A stretch of DNA of 23,655 nucleotides, taken from contig CAZJAX010000016.1 in assembly GCA_964543965.1 (NCBI GenBank), forward strand, positions 1 through 23,655. The letters run 5' to 3'. How positions within the stretch are numbered: the first letter of the stretch is position 1; every line of letters starts with the position of its first letter. The notes beneath the pieces were generated by a model. It worked only from the letters and a program-made list of their open reading frames with translations, made no database searches and was not told where the DNA came from. Shown piece after piece: positions 14,778 through 21,650 of the stretch. The stretch comes from CAMDWQ01 sp964543965. Its GTDB lineage: Bacteria > Omnitrophota > Gorgyraeia > 2-02-FULL-51-18. Both the position numbers and the translations under genes were made by a program.

Positions 14778-14995
14778 CAGGCATTCACGAGCGCCGTTTT
14801 CTCCGCGTCGGAATGTTCCTGGGAGCGTATCCAGGAATTGATAGTGTTCTTTTTGAATCGCCAATGCGAACCAATTTTAAAACCGGGAAGCTTCCCTGAA
14901 GAGGCATGCTTGTAGATGGTCACAGGCTTCATACGCAGATATTTGGCCAGCTCCTGCACAGTCATCACCTGATCGTCTTGCGCATTTGTGGTCAT
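14777..14995 (-). CDS. Excisionase/MerR-like helix-turn-helix protein
   Basis: A 72-residue DNA-binding protein of the excisionase-like HTH_17 type: VMTVQELAKYLRMKPVTIYK forms the first helices and HTH, followed by SGKLPGFKIGSHWRFKK (wing) and INSWI. Such domains occur in phage excisionases but also as stand-alone chromosomal regulators. No integrase or attachment site is present here, so I favour a regulator. The ATG has AAAGG six bases upstream and a very good promoter further up. It lies ahead of the receiver/HD-GYP pair, separated by a terminator. Target genes unknown; the palindromic AT-rich region upstream is a natural candidate for its own site. Confidence 0.88.
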   Translation of the reverse strand: MTTNAQDDQVMTVQELAKYLRMKPVTIYKHASSGKLPGFKIGSHWRFKKNTINSWIRSQEHSDAEKTALVNA

Positions 14996-15052
14996 AGAGC
15001 GCCTTTAGGGACTTCCGATATTGGTTGTTAAAACATCGTCAATGGCTCAGTA

Positions 15053-15081
15053 AATATATACTACGTATTAGTGTCTGTCAA
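15053..15081 (-). promoter_or_regulatory. Sigma70-like promoter of the HTH-receiver-HD-GYP group
   Basis: Perfect TTGACA (15076-15081) on the minus strand, 17-base spacer, TATATT (15053-15058), about 58 bases before the HTH start codon. This is one of the strongest promoter matches in the window. Confidence 0.78.
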
Positions 15082-15169
15082 TGTTTTTTTAACAATTATT
15101 AGCACTTTTTTAATTTAATATAATATTCTACATATTGTAATAACGGTTTAATCGTTACCAAATATATAG

Positions 15170-15186
15170 TAGCGTAATTTACGCTA
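15170..15186. repeat. 17-bp palindrome in the AT-rich spacer
   Basis: TAGCGTAATTTACGCTA is a perfect 8-bp inverted repeat around one base, about 30 bases after the propeller gene's stop. A smaller repeat, TAACG-N7-CGTTA, lies at 15141-15157. The 214-base spacer (15000-15213) is otherwise AT-rich with no coding potential I can see. The palindrome lacks a T-run, so an operator is more likely than a terminator. Confidence 0.5.
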
Positions 15187-15213
15187 TTGGGGAGGCAGGA
15201 TTTTTGGGTGTTT

Positions 15214-16848
15214 CTATCGTTCCGCTAATGCTTGAGGCGTTTTGAGGTGAGCCGATAAATACCCTCCGGTAAGGCCATCGATGGCGGCTGTCAATTCTTC
15301 AAGCTTGAGCTGCTCCTGCATTTGGGTCACGGTATCAGCTGCCGGAGCCAGCAGCATCTCCATCTGCAGACGGCGGCGCTCGAAGTAAAGATGTGTGACT
15401 TCGTTGATAACGTCATTGCGAAGCTCGACCATAAGACGCGACCGCGTATCAATAGAGGTCTGATCCGCGTTCCAAATAATCTCACCCAGATCCCAGCTGG
15501 CGCTAACCGACCAATCGAGACCCTTTTCGTTGGGCCCCTGAATGAATGTGTCTGGATCGGCGGTGCCTCCCCGATCGAGATCGATGTTTTGGTTGTCATT
15601 AACTTTTCGGCTCAGCGAGATCGAAGGCATCCATGCTTTTCTGGAGGCGGCTTCGCGCCACTCGCGGATCTTTCTCGGATGAACTTCGGCGTATTCAATG
15701 GCGGCGTCCCGGACCTCTTGTATCGACGGCTCGCCTTCAAAGACACGCAGGCTTTTCTTGTTTTCAAGCGCCGCCTCTGAATAATTTATCTCATCCCCGC
15801 GCACAGCAGAATCTTTTACTATGTAAGCAGCATCGGGGTGAGCCTTCTTAAAAAGCCCCCGCTTCGTCGCCGCTAATAGAAAATCTCCTGTGCGGCTATA
15901 GCAAAGCATGCGCGTCTCTTCAGATGGAACGCCGTCCGATACTTCGGCGAATCGCTGCTCCCCTGAGTCCCAGCGCAGAACACCGCGGTCCGTAGCCGCA
16001 TAAAGCGCTCCCGGCGTAGCTGCCAAGTACCGGATACGGAGGTTCCCTGAGTTTTGAGAGGATACGCGGCTCCAAGATGCGGCTCCGGCCGGCGCCTCAC
16101 AGAGTCCTTGAGGGGTCGCTGTGTAGAGGCGTCCGAGCGGCGGGTGCTGCACGATGTTGGCGCCCGATGGATCGAGCTTTACAGTTTCAATGCCTAGAGC
16201 TTGAAGCTCGTCCGCCTCGGCTTCACCAGAACCGAAGCTCATTCCCTTTTTCCATTGACTGCCCCGATCGGAGCTAGCATAAATCCCGTCGGCCGCAGAA
16301 ACGATTATATTTTTTGGGAATGCGCTATCAAAGTAAATGGCGTGGACCGGGATATTCGGAAAACTCCCCTTTCGCCGTGCAGCGCCGGTCTCATCATGGA
16401 CCACGACAATGCCTTCGGCGGTGCCGAGCCAGAGCTGGTTCTCCTTGTGCGTTTCAGCAGAAATATAATATACATTCTTTGAGGCTTCACTTGATCCTTT
16501 ATAGAATGCATCCCATGTCTCGCCGGCATCCCGAGACCTCCAGATACCGCGGTTGGTGACGGCGTAAACAACTCCCGATTTTGAGGGGTTTAGATAGACG
16601 GATCTGACGGCGCCGCCTTCGCCCCAGACGGTGAAGATCGGCTCCCAGGCATCTCCGCCGTCGATCGTGCGGTAAACATGCTTCTCGGTGGCCGCATAAA
16701 TCGTGTCATGACTTTTGGGGTCTGCCGCAACCCATCGGATATCGGGCTCAGGCAAGGCCTGGGAAATGGAGACCCATTCAGCTCTGCCGGCAACCGGAGA
16801 AATGAATAGAAACGAAAGACTGAGCGCTATCCGTGTAACGAACCTCAT
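15214..16848 (-). CDS. Exported Asp-box beta-propeller protein with TolC-like C-terminus
   Basis: A 544-residue protein. Signal peptide cleaved near residue 23 (VAGRA). Residues ~35-335 hold at least six propeller-like repeats, several with BNR/Asp-box wording (TIDGGDAWEP, SRDAGETWDAF, SSDRGSQWKK), each preceded by a strand such as YAVTNRGIWR. After a linker (about 335-365), residues ~366-540 change character: AWMPSISLSRKVN and LDWSVSASWDLGEIIWN resemble TolC outer-membrane strands, and RSRLMVELRNDVINEVTHLYFERRRLQ resembles the TolC helix that follows. I infer an envelope protein, possibly outer-membrane anchored, with a periplasmic or surface propeller. A strong AGGAGGG and a promoter precede it. 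Function unknown; the TolC relation is by eye. Confidence 0.8.
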   Translation of the reverse strand: MRFVTRIALSLSFLFISPVAGRAEWVSISQALPEPDIRWVAADPKSHDTIYAATEKHVYRTIDGGDAWEPIFTVWGEGGAVRSVYLNPSKSGVVYAVTNRGIWRSRDAGETWDAFYKGSSEASKNVYYISAETHKENQLWLGTAEGIVVVHDETGAARRKGSFPNIPVHAIYFDSAFPKNIIVSAADGIYASSDRGSQWKKGMSFGSGEAEADELQALGIETVKLDPSGANIVQHPPLGRLYTATPQGLCEAPAGAASWSRVSSQNSGNLRIRYLAATPGALYAATDRGVLRWDSGEQRFAEVSDGVPSEETRMLCYSRTGDFLLAATKRGLFKKAHPDAAYIVKDSAVRGDEINYSEAALENKKSLRVFEGEPSIQEVRDAAIEYAEVHPRKIREWREAASRKAWMPSISLSRKVNDNQNIDLDRGGTADPDTFIQGPNEKGLDWSVSASWDLGEIIWNADQTSIDTRSRLMVELRNDVINEVTHLYFERRRLQMEMLLAPAADTVTQMQEQLKLEELTAAIDGLTGGYLSAHLKTPQALAER

Positions 16849-16875
16849 CGTGCCCTCCTGTAGGCTTTCGTCGGG

Positions 16876-16904
16876 AAAATACCTTATATTTTGTTATTTG
16901 TCAA
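16876..16904 (-). promoter_or_regulatory. Promoter of the propeller gene
   Basis: TTGACA (16899-16904) on the minus strand, 17 bases, TATTTT (16876-16881), about 28 bases upstream of the ATG, so the leader is short. The -35 is overlapped by a 14-bp palindrome. Confidence 0.65.
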
Positions 16905-16914
16905 ATATATTTGA
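16901..16914. repeat. 14-bp palindrome over the -35 of the propeller gene
   Basis: TCAAATATATTTGA is perfectly palindromic and covers four bases of the TTGACA. Placement over a promoter element is typical of a repressor operator. It also lies about 10 bases after the comM stop but lacks the GC stem expected of a terminator. Confidence 0.5.
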
Positions 16915-16924
16915 TTTTTATTCA

Positions 16925-18466
16925 TTATCGGTACCAGATGTTTCTGTCCAGCGTCCGGTAATGAATAGCCTCCGAGACATGCGGCGCCTCGATAGACTCT
17001 GAACCCTCCAGATCTGCGATCGTTCGCGCTACCTTGATAGATTTATGATAAGCGCGCGCCGAGAAACCCAGCTCCTGGATCGCCATCTTAAGGAGACTCT
17101 CACCCTCCTCCGAAACCTGACAAAACTTTTCGAGCTGCTTGGGCTCAAGCTCAGCGTTGGACGAGAGGCCGTCGGATGAATATCGCGCCCTCTGCCGCGA
17201 TCTTGCTTTCTCCACGCGCTCTCGAATCGCCGATGACGCCTCCCCTTTAGATTTCTGCGTAATCTCGCCGACCTTGAGACAGGGCACCTCAAGCTGTATG
17301 TCGATGCGGTCTAGGAGAGGGCCTGATATCTTCGACATATAGTTCTTGATCTGCACGGATGTGCAATTGCACTCCTTTTTCGGGTCAGTGAAATAACCGC
17401 ACGGACAGGGGTTCATGGCAGCAACGAGCATAAAGCGTGCGGGAAACGTATATGTCGATGCGGCACGTGATATGGTGATCTTTCCTTCTTCCAGAGGCTG
17501 GCGCAGGACCTCGAGGACGTTGCGCTTGAATTCAGCGATCTCATCCAGGAAAAGAACTCCGTGATGAGCCAGACTCACCTCGCCCGGCTTCGGGTACGGA
17601 CCCCCTCCCACCATGGCAACGCCGGAGATCGTATGATGCGGATCGCGGAAAGGGCGCGTCGATAAAAGCGCGTTCTTCTGGGATACGAGTCCTGCCACAC
17701 TGTGGATCTTGGTCGTCTCGATGGCCTCGTCGAATGTGATGCTCGAAAGGATGCCCGGAATGCGCTTGGCCAGCATGGTTTTGCCCGCTCCGGGCGGGCC
17801 GATCATGATGACATTATGCCCTCCGGCAGCAGCGATCTCGAGACCCCTTTTGGCATGCATCTGCCCCTTAATGTCGGCGAAATTTAAATGGTTCCTGTCC
17901 ATGTCTTCGGCTGAGTGGGGACGCGCAGACTCCTTGGCCGTGATCAAAGCAATCTCGCCTTTAAGAAACTGGGTCAGCTGAAGCAGGGTCTCGACCGCAT
18001 ACACAGCGATCCCGCTGACGCAAAGAGCCTCCTTCACATTCACAGACGGGATAAAAAAACCGCTCTCGGGATTCTCCCTAAGAACAGCCGCGGCCCGGGA
18101 AAGCACGCCGGGGACGCCGCGTATCCTGCCGTCCAGCGAAAGCTCGCCGCAAAATATCTTTCCCTCGACGGCTTCCTGCGGGATCACACCGTCTGCCACA
18201 AGCACCCCGATCGCAATGGATAGATCGTAGGCCGACCCTTCTTTCTTCAGATCGGCAGGGGCAAGATTGACTGTGATCTTTTTTGACGGAAAATGATACC
18301 CGCTGTTTTTGATCGCGGCCCGGACGCGGTCCTGGCTTTCACGGCAAGCCGTGTCTGGCAAGCCCACGATACTGAAGGCCGGGAGACCGTTGGCAATATC
18401 GACCTCGACCTCGACGCGGTAGGCTTCGATGCCGACGACGGCGCTCGACAAGATCTTGGAAAGCAT
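16925..18466 (-). CDS. comM: ComM/YifB family AAA+ ATPase (Mg-chelatase-like)
   Basis: A 513-residue, full-length member of the YifB/ComM family. In naturally transformable bacteria ComM is a hexameric helicase that drives branch migration of incoming DNA. The N-terminal ChlI-like domain (about 1-165; VEVDIANGLPAFSIVGLPD, INLAPADLKKEG-type segment) precedes the AAA+ core with Walker A GPPGAGKT, Walker B VLFLDEI, the Cys-rich CPCGYFTDPKKECNC loop and the arginine-bearing GPLLDRIDIQLEV. The C-terminal helical lid ends in ARTIADLEGSE. Its start overlaps the yraN stop by one base. Gene company (comEC, yraN) supports a DNA-uptake role. Confidence 0.95.
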   Translation of the reverse strand: MLSKILSSAVVGIEAYRVEVEVDIANGLPAFSIVGLPDTACRESQDRVRAAIKNSGYHFPSKKITVNLAPADLKKEGSAYDLSIAIGVLVADGVIPQEAVEGKIFCGELSLDGRIRGVPGVLSRAAAVLRENPESGFFIPSVNVKEALCVSGIAVYAVETLLQLTQFLKGEIALITAKESARPHSAEDMDRNHLNFADIKGQMHAKRGLEIAAAGGHNVIMIGPPGAGKTMLAKRIPGILSSITFDEAIETTKIHSVAGLVSQKNALLSTRPFRDPHHTISGVAMVGGGPYPKPGEVSLAHHGVLFLDEIAEFKRNVLEVLRQPLEEGKITISRAASTYTFPARFMLVAAMNPCPCGYFTDPKKECNCTSVQIKNYMSKISGPLLDRIDIQLEVPCLKVGEITQKSKGEASSAIRERVEKARSRQRARYSSDGLSSNAELEPKQLEKFCQVSEEGESLLKMAIQELGFSARAYHKSIKVARTIADLEGSESIEAPHVSEAIHYRTLDRNIWYR

Positions 18467-18837
18467 CAGCCGTCCTCGCCGAAAGCGTCCTGCAGCAATT
18501 CGATCTGAGGCATGCCTGCAGGCAGAAGCAAAACGGAAACCACATCGAAGCGGCAGGGAAAATCACAGACGGCGTAGCGCTTAAGATAATACTGCGCGAC
18601 TTTGACGATCTGCCTGCGCTTGCGGTGCGTCACAGACTCGACAGGCTCACCCTTGTCCAGAGACCGGCGCGTCTTCACCTCAACGAAAGCCAAAACATCG
18701 TCATGCTTTGCGATAAGATCGATCTCTCCCAGGGGCGTCCGGTAGTTTTCGAGAAGGATCTGGTAACCTCGAAGCCTCAAAAATGCCGACGCCATTTTTT
18801 CGCCGGCGATGCCCAGCGCTTTCGATGCGGTCTCCAT
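18466..18837 (-). CDS. yraN: YraN/UPF0102 family nuclease-like protein
   Basis: A 123-residue protein of the UPF0102 family with a restriction-endonuclease-like fold: GEKMASAFLRLRGYQILLEN, then the presumed metal site GEIDLIAKHDDVLAFVEVKTR (Asp, then ExK). I start it at the ATG 18835-18837, seven bases after the spoVG stop, because METASKALGIAGE aligns with where the family begins; the frame is open 16 codons further upstream (TTG) inside spoVG. No clear ribosome site, so translational coupling is likely. The exact biochemical role is unsettled in the family; association with comM is common. Confidence 0.9.
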   Translation of the reverse strand: METASKALGIAGEKMASAFLRLRGYQILLENYRTPLGEIDLIAKHDDVLAFVEVKTRRSLDKGEPVESVTHRKRRQIVKVAQYYLKRYAVCDFPCRFDVVSVLLLPAGMPQIELLQDAFGEDG

Positions 18838-18844
18838 GGCGGCT

Positions 18845-19111
18845 CTAGGAATCCGCCCCGTCGGTCTCCTTGTCGTAGGCTTCAAGAACCTTGGTCTCGA
18901 CCTCCTGCTTCAGGAAATCATCAATGGAGATCGTGTCCATCCATCGCCCATCTTTAGCCAGGCGGCTTGGGACCTTCACAAAGATTCCGTTGACGCCGTT
19001 CATGATCGAAAAACCGCGGATGATGAGACTGCCCCCGAACTTCACATTGGCAAACGCTTTCAACTTCCCTTCACCGACGGCCCTGCGGATATCCACCACT
19101 TCGACTTCCAT
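18845..19111 (-). CDS. spoVG: SpoVG-family DNA/RNA-binding regulator
   Basis: An 88-residue SpoVG protein: MEVEVVDIRRAVG, then FSIMNGVNGIFVKVPSR, matching the family's GxxGLFVxMPSR core, then DGRWMDTISI. In Firmicutes and Borrelia SpoVG binds nucleic acids and adjusts expression of many genes; outside spore-formers the name is historical. AAGGAGG lies just upstream of the two adjacent ATGs (19109-19114); I use the second because family members begin MEV. The upstream in-frame ATG at 19127-19129 would itself include the ribosome site and is less likely. The leader holds a small hairpin (GAGCT-N5-AGCTC, 19143-19157). Confidence 0.9.
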   Translation of the reverse strand: MEVEVVDIRRAVGEGKLKAFANVKFGGSLIIRGFSIMNGVNGIFVKVPSRLAKDGRWMDTISIDDFLKQEVETKVLEAYDKETDGADS

Positions 19112-19237
19112 CATACTGCCCTCCTTCATGGTATAGGTGTATGAGCTCTTGCAGCTCTCACCCTACCTGACGACGGACGCCGATAATTTCGTGCATACAT
19201 ATTTCGTTATTTTTTTTCGGTTAACTGCTACCGGGGA

Positions 19238-21517
19238 TCAGCTTTTGGACGGGTAAATATTTCGGCCATCCGATATGAGGGTCACGGCTCCTTGACGATC
19301 CGTGCGAAAAGTATGATTTCCCGGAAGAGAGGCAAGCGCTTGGAGCGTCTCAGGTTTGGGATGGCCATAAAAGTTTTTCTCGCCGGCGCTGATCACGCTG
19401 TAAGCAGGGGCAGCAGCGCGCACAAACTTAATGCCGTTCTCATCGAGCTTCGCCCCGTGATGAGGCACTTTGAGGACGTCTGCACGAACATCGGCTCCGC
19501 TCAGCAAGATCCGGCGCATGGCGCCGCCCTCGATGTCTCCTGTCATAAGAAAGCTCGTATCCGCGTATACGATCTTCAAGACCAGCGAATCTTGGTTGAT
19601 ATTTTTAGATCCCTCGCTTTTAGCGTCGGGGTTAAGAACGTCAATGGCGACGCCTTCAAACCCCTCGATACGCATACCCTCCGCCGCCTCCCAGTACTCC
19701 GAACCCTCCCGCGCAATCCCCTCTTTTAGGCGTCGGTACAAGGCGGAGTTGTAAGGCTTTTTGGCGTCGATGACATTTTTTACAGAAACTTCCCGGAGGA
19801 CGGCGGCCGCGCCTCCGATGTGATCCGATTGCGGATGGCTGATCACAAAAGCGTCGATCCGGCGCACCCCCTTGGATCTGAGAAACGGGACGACCGTCCT
19901 GCGGGCCTGATCAAAGCCTTCGCCCCGCCCCGCATCGATCAAAAGATTGCCGCCCCCCGGGAATTCAAAATAGATCGAGTCTCCCTGACCCACATCCAGA
20001 GCCGTCATCGCAAACCGCTTTTGAAAATGGCGGACGATGTCCTGCGTCAGAAAAACATTCAGCGAAAAAAGCAGCAGCACCGCAGCGCGCGCGAGGGGTA
20101 TTTTGATCTTTTTATCCAGCAGAAAATAGACGAGTCCAGCGGCCAGCGCCGACCAAAGCACCGGATCGAGACGCCCGACCGCGATGCAGCTATAAGGCCA
20201 ATCTGCGATCCAGGTCAAGGAGCGCGTGAAAACCTCCATCATGGATTTCATCGCCGCCGGCAGAAACAGGATCGCTTTGGGCACCCACCAAAATGTCAAA
20301 AAATATATCGCCCCGCAGAAGAACAGCCCGAACGACAGCGGCACGACCACCATGTTGGCTAAAAGCGATGCGGGGGTCACGATGTAGAAATTCTGCACCG
20401 TTACCGGAAGCGTCGCCATCGTTGCGACAAAGGAAACCCAGAAAAGCTCTTCCGCATAAAGCGAGATCTTCTGCCGGACGACGAGCGTCTCCCCCGGCAG
20501 GAGCTCGCGGCGCGGCATGAAAGCGGGAACGAAAACCGCAAGCCCCGCGACCGCCAAAAACGATAGCTGAAACCCGACATCGAAGAGACTCTTAGGGCTG
20601 ACGAGAAGGATCAGGAGAGCGGCCAGGCCCAGCGAATTAAGCACGTCGGATTTACGTCCGAGAATCCGCCCTAAAATAAAAACGGTCGCCATGACAGAGG
20701 CGCGCACGAGCGGAGCTTGCCAGCCCACGATAAGACAGTATAGCCAGATCAGGAAAAGCGCAAAGATCAGCCGCGCATTCTTCGGCAAAGGAAACGGCGC
20801 GAGTAGGATCAGGACGACCGTCACGAGAAATCCCACGTTGAACCCGCTCACCGCCAGGATATGCAGCGTGCCGGTACGGATAAAAAGATCTTCGAACTCG
20901 GCCGCGATATCGGCGCGTTCGCCGAGCAGGAGCGCTTTAAGAAAGGCGGCGTCATCTTCTGAAAAACCCTGATCGAGCCTCGCCGAAAGGTAGCGTCGGG
21001 CGCGCGCGGCCTCCCCCGCGATACCCCGAACCGGCCGCCTTTCCAGCACGCGGGATTCATCTTGCCTTCCGCAATAAAAAAGCGCGTGCACGCCTCGGCG
21101 GCTGAGATATTCCCGATAGTCGAAACCACCCGGATTGCGCCGTCCGCGCGGCAGCGACAGCGCGCCTGTCAGCTCGACTACATCGCCCTCCTCAAACCGA
21201 ACAGATGGATTTTTGGCCGACACGCGCACCTTTCCGCTCACGCGCTGCGGAGGCTTGCCGGAAAAGGCGGCGTCGGAGCAGCGCATCAGAAATGAAACGT
21301 AGCGTTCGCCGTAGAGGCCGTTCTTGCTTTCGGGGTCAGAAACGATCACGCCCCGGATCAAGGCTTCACTGCCGGGGACCGCCGCTTGCCTCGAGATATC
21401 CTCCGGCGGGATCGCCCCGTAAAGCTCGGGGAGCGCAAGCCGAACCGAGAGAATCAGGGCCGCATAAAGGACGGCGGCATAAAACAGCGGGCGGCGGGCG
21501 AGAAAATCAAACGTCAT
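19238..21517 (-). CDS. comEC: ComEC/Rec2 DNA-uptake channel protein
   Basis: Inner-membrane channel that takes single-stranded DNA into the cytoplasm during natural transformation. The 759 residues hold all three parts: an N-terminal OB-like domain (about 50-165; ending RRNPGGFDYREYL), the competence membrane domain (about 190-490; GTLHILAVSGFNVGFL, QAPLVRASVMA, QLSFLAVAGL) with many hydrophobic helices, and a C-terminal metallo-beta-lactamase-like domain (about 515-755; ALDVGQGDSIYFEFP, ISHPQSDHIGG, LMTGDIEGG, KVPHHGAK). The metal ligands look intact, suggesting a working nuclease-like domain. Its ATG overlaps the 3' end of a 47-codon gene by 11 bases. A pilus-type uptake apparatus is not in this window. 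Confidence 0.95.
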   Translation of the reverse strand: MTFDFLARRPLFYAAVLYAALILSVRLALPELYGAIPPEDISRQAAVPGSEALIRGVIVSDPESKNGLYGERYVSFLMRCSDAAFSGKPPQRVSGKVRVSAKNPSVRFEEGDVVELTGALSLPRGRRNPGGFDYREYLSRRGVHALFYCGRQDESRVLERRPVRGIAGEAARARRYLSARLDQGFSEDDAAFLKALLLGERADIAAEFEDLFIRTGTLHILAVSGFNVGFLVTVVLILLAPFPLPKNARLIFALFLIWLYCLIVGWQAPLVRASVMATVFILGRILGRKSDVLNSLGLAALLILLVSPKSLFDVGFQLSFLAVAGLAVFVPAFMPRRELLPGETLVVRQKISLYAEELFWVSFVATMATLPVTVQNFYIVTPASLLANMVVVPLSFGLFFCGAIYFLTFWWVPKAILFLPAAMKSMMEVFTRSLTWIADWPYSCIAVGRLDPVLWSALAAGLVYFLLDKKIKIPLARAAVLLLFSLNVFLTQDIVRHFQKRFAMTALDVGQGDSIYFEFPGGGNLLIDAGRGEGFDQARRTVVPFLRSKGVRRIDAFVISHPQSDHIGGAAAVLREVSVKNVIDAKKPYNSALYRRLKEGIAREGSEYWEAAEGMRIEGFEGVAIDVLNPDAKSEGSKNINQDSLVLKIVYADTSFLMTGDIEGGAMRRILLSGADVRADVLKVPHHGAKLDENGIKFVRAAAPAYSVISAGEKNFYGHPKPETLQALASLPGNHTFRTDRQGAVTLISDGRNIYPSKS

Positions 21518-21650
21518 CAGCGGATACGGCCACGACCCGGATATGAGGACGGGCGCGGCCGTCGAGGAAGATCTTTGCGGTTATGAGCGCAAATGCCAGC
21601 AGCACAAGGCCGGAGACGAGCGCCGTTTCATACGAAAAAGGCCGCTTCAT
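21507..21650 (-). CDS. Small single-pass membrane protein between leuS and comEC
   Basis: A 47-codon frame filling the gap between leuS and comEC. It starts MKRPFSYETA, has one hydrophobic segment (about residues 9-29, LVSGLVLLAFALITAKIFL) and a basic then acidic tail ending SADDV. Its ATG overlaps the leuS stop (ATGA) and its own stop lies 11 bases inside comEC. This perfect fit on both sides, rather than any homology, is the main argument that it is translated. No ribosome site is evident beyond coupling. I recognise no family; it may assist ComEC or simply couple translation. Confidence 0.6.
   Translation of the reverse strand: MKRPFSYETALVSGLVLLAFALITAKIFLDGRARPHIRVVAVSADDV

Noticed and set aside
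14777..14995. Excisionase gene as evidence for an integrated element
   Set aside because: No integrase, recombinase, attachment repeats or other phage-like genes are present; such HTH proteins are common stand-alone regulators.
19143..19157. Hairpin in the spoVG leader as a riboswitch or terminator
   Set aside because: Only a five-base stem with no T-run and no match to a known riboswitch; too weak for a call.
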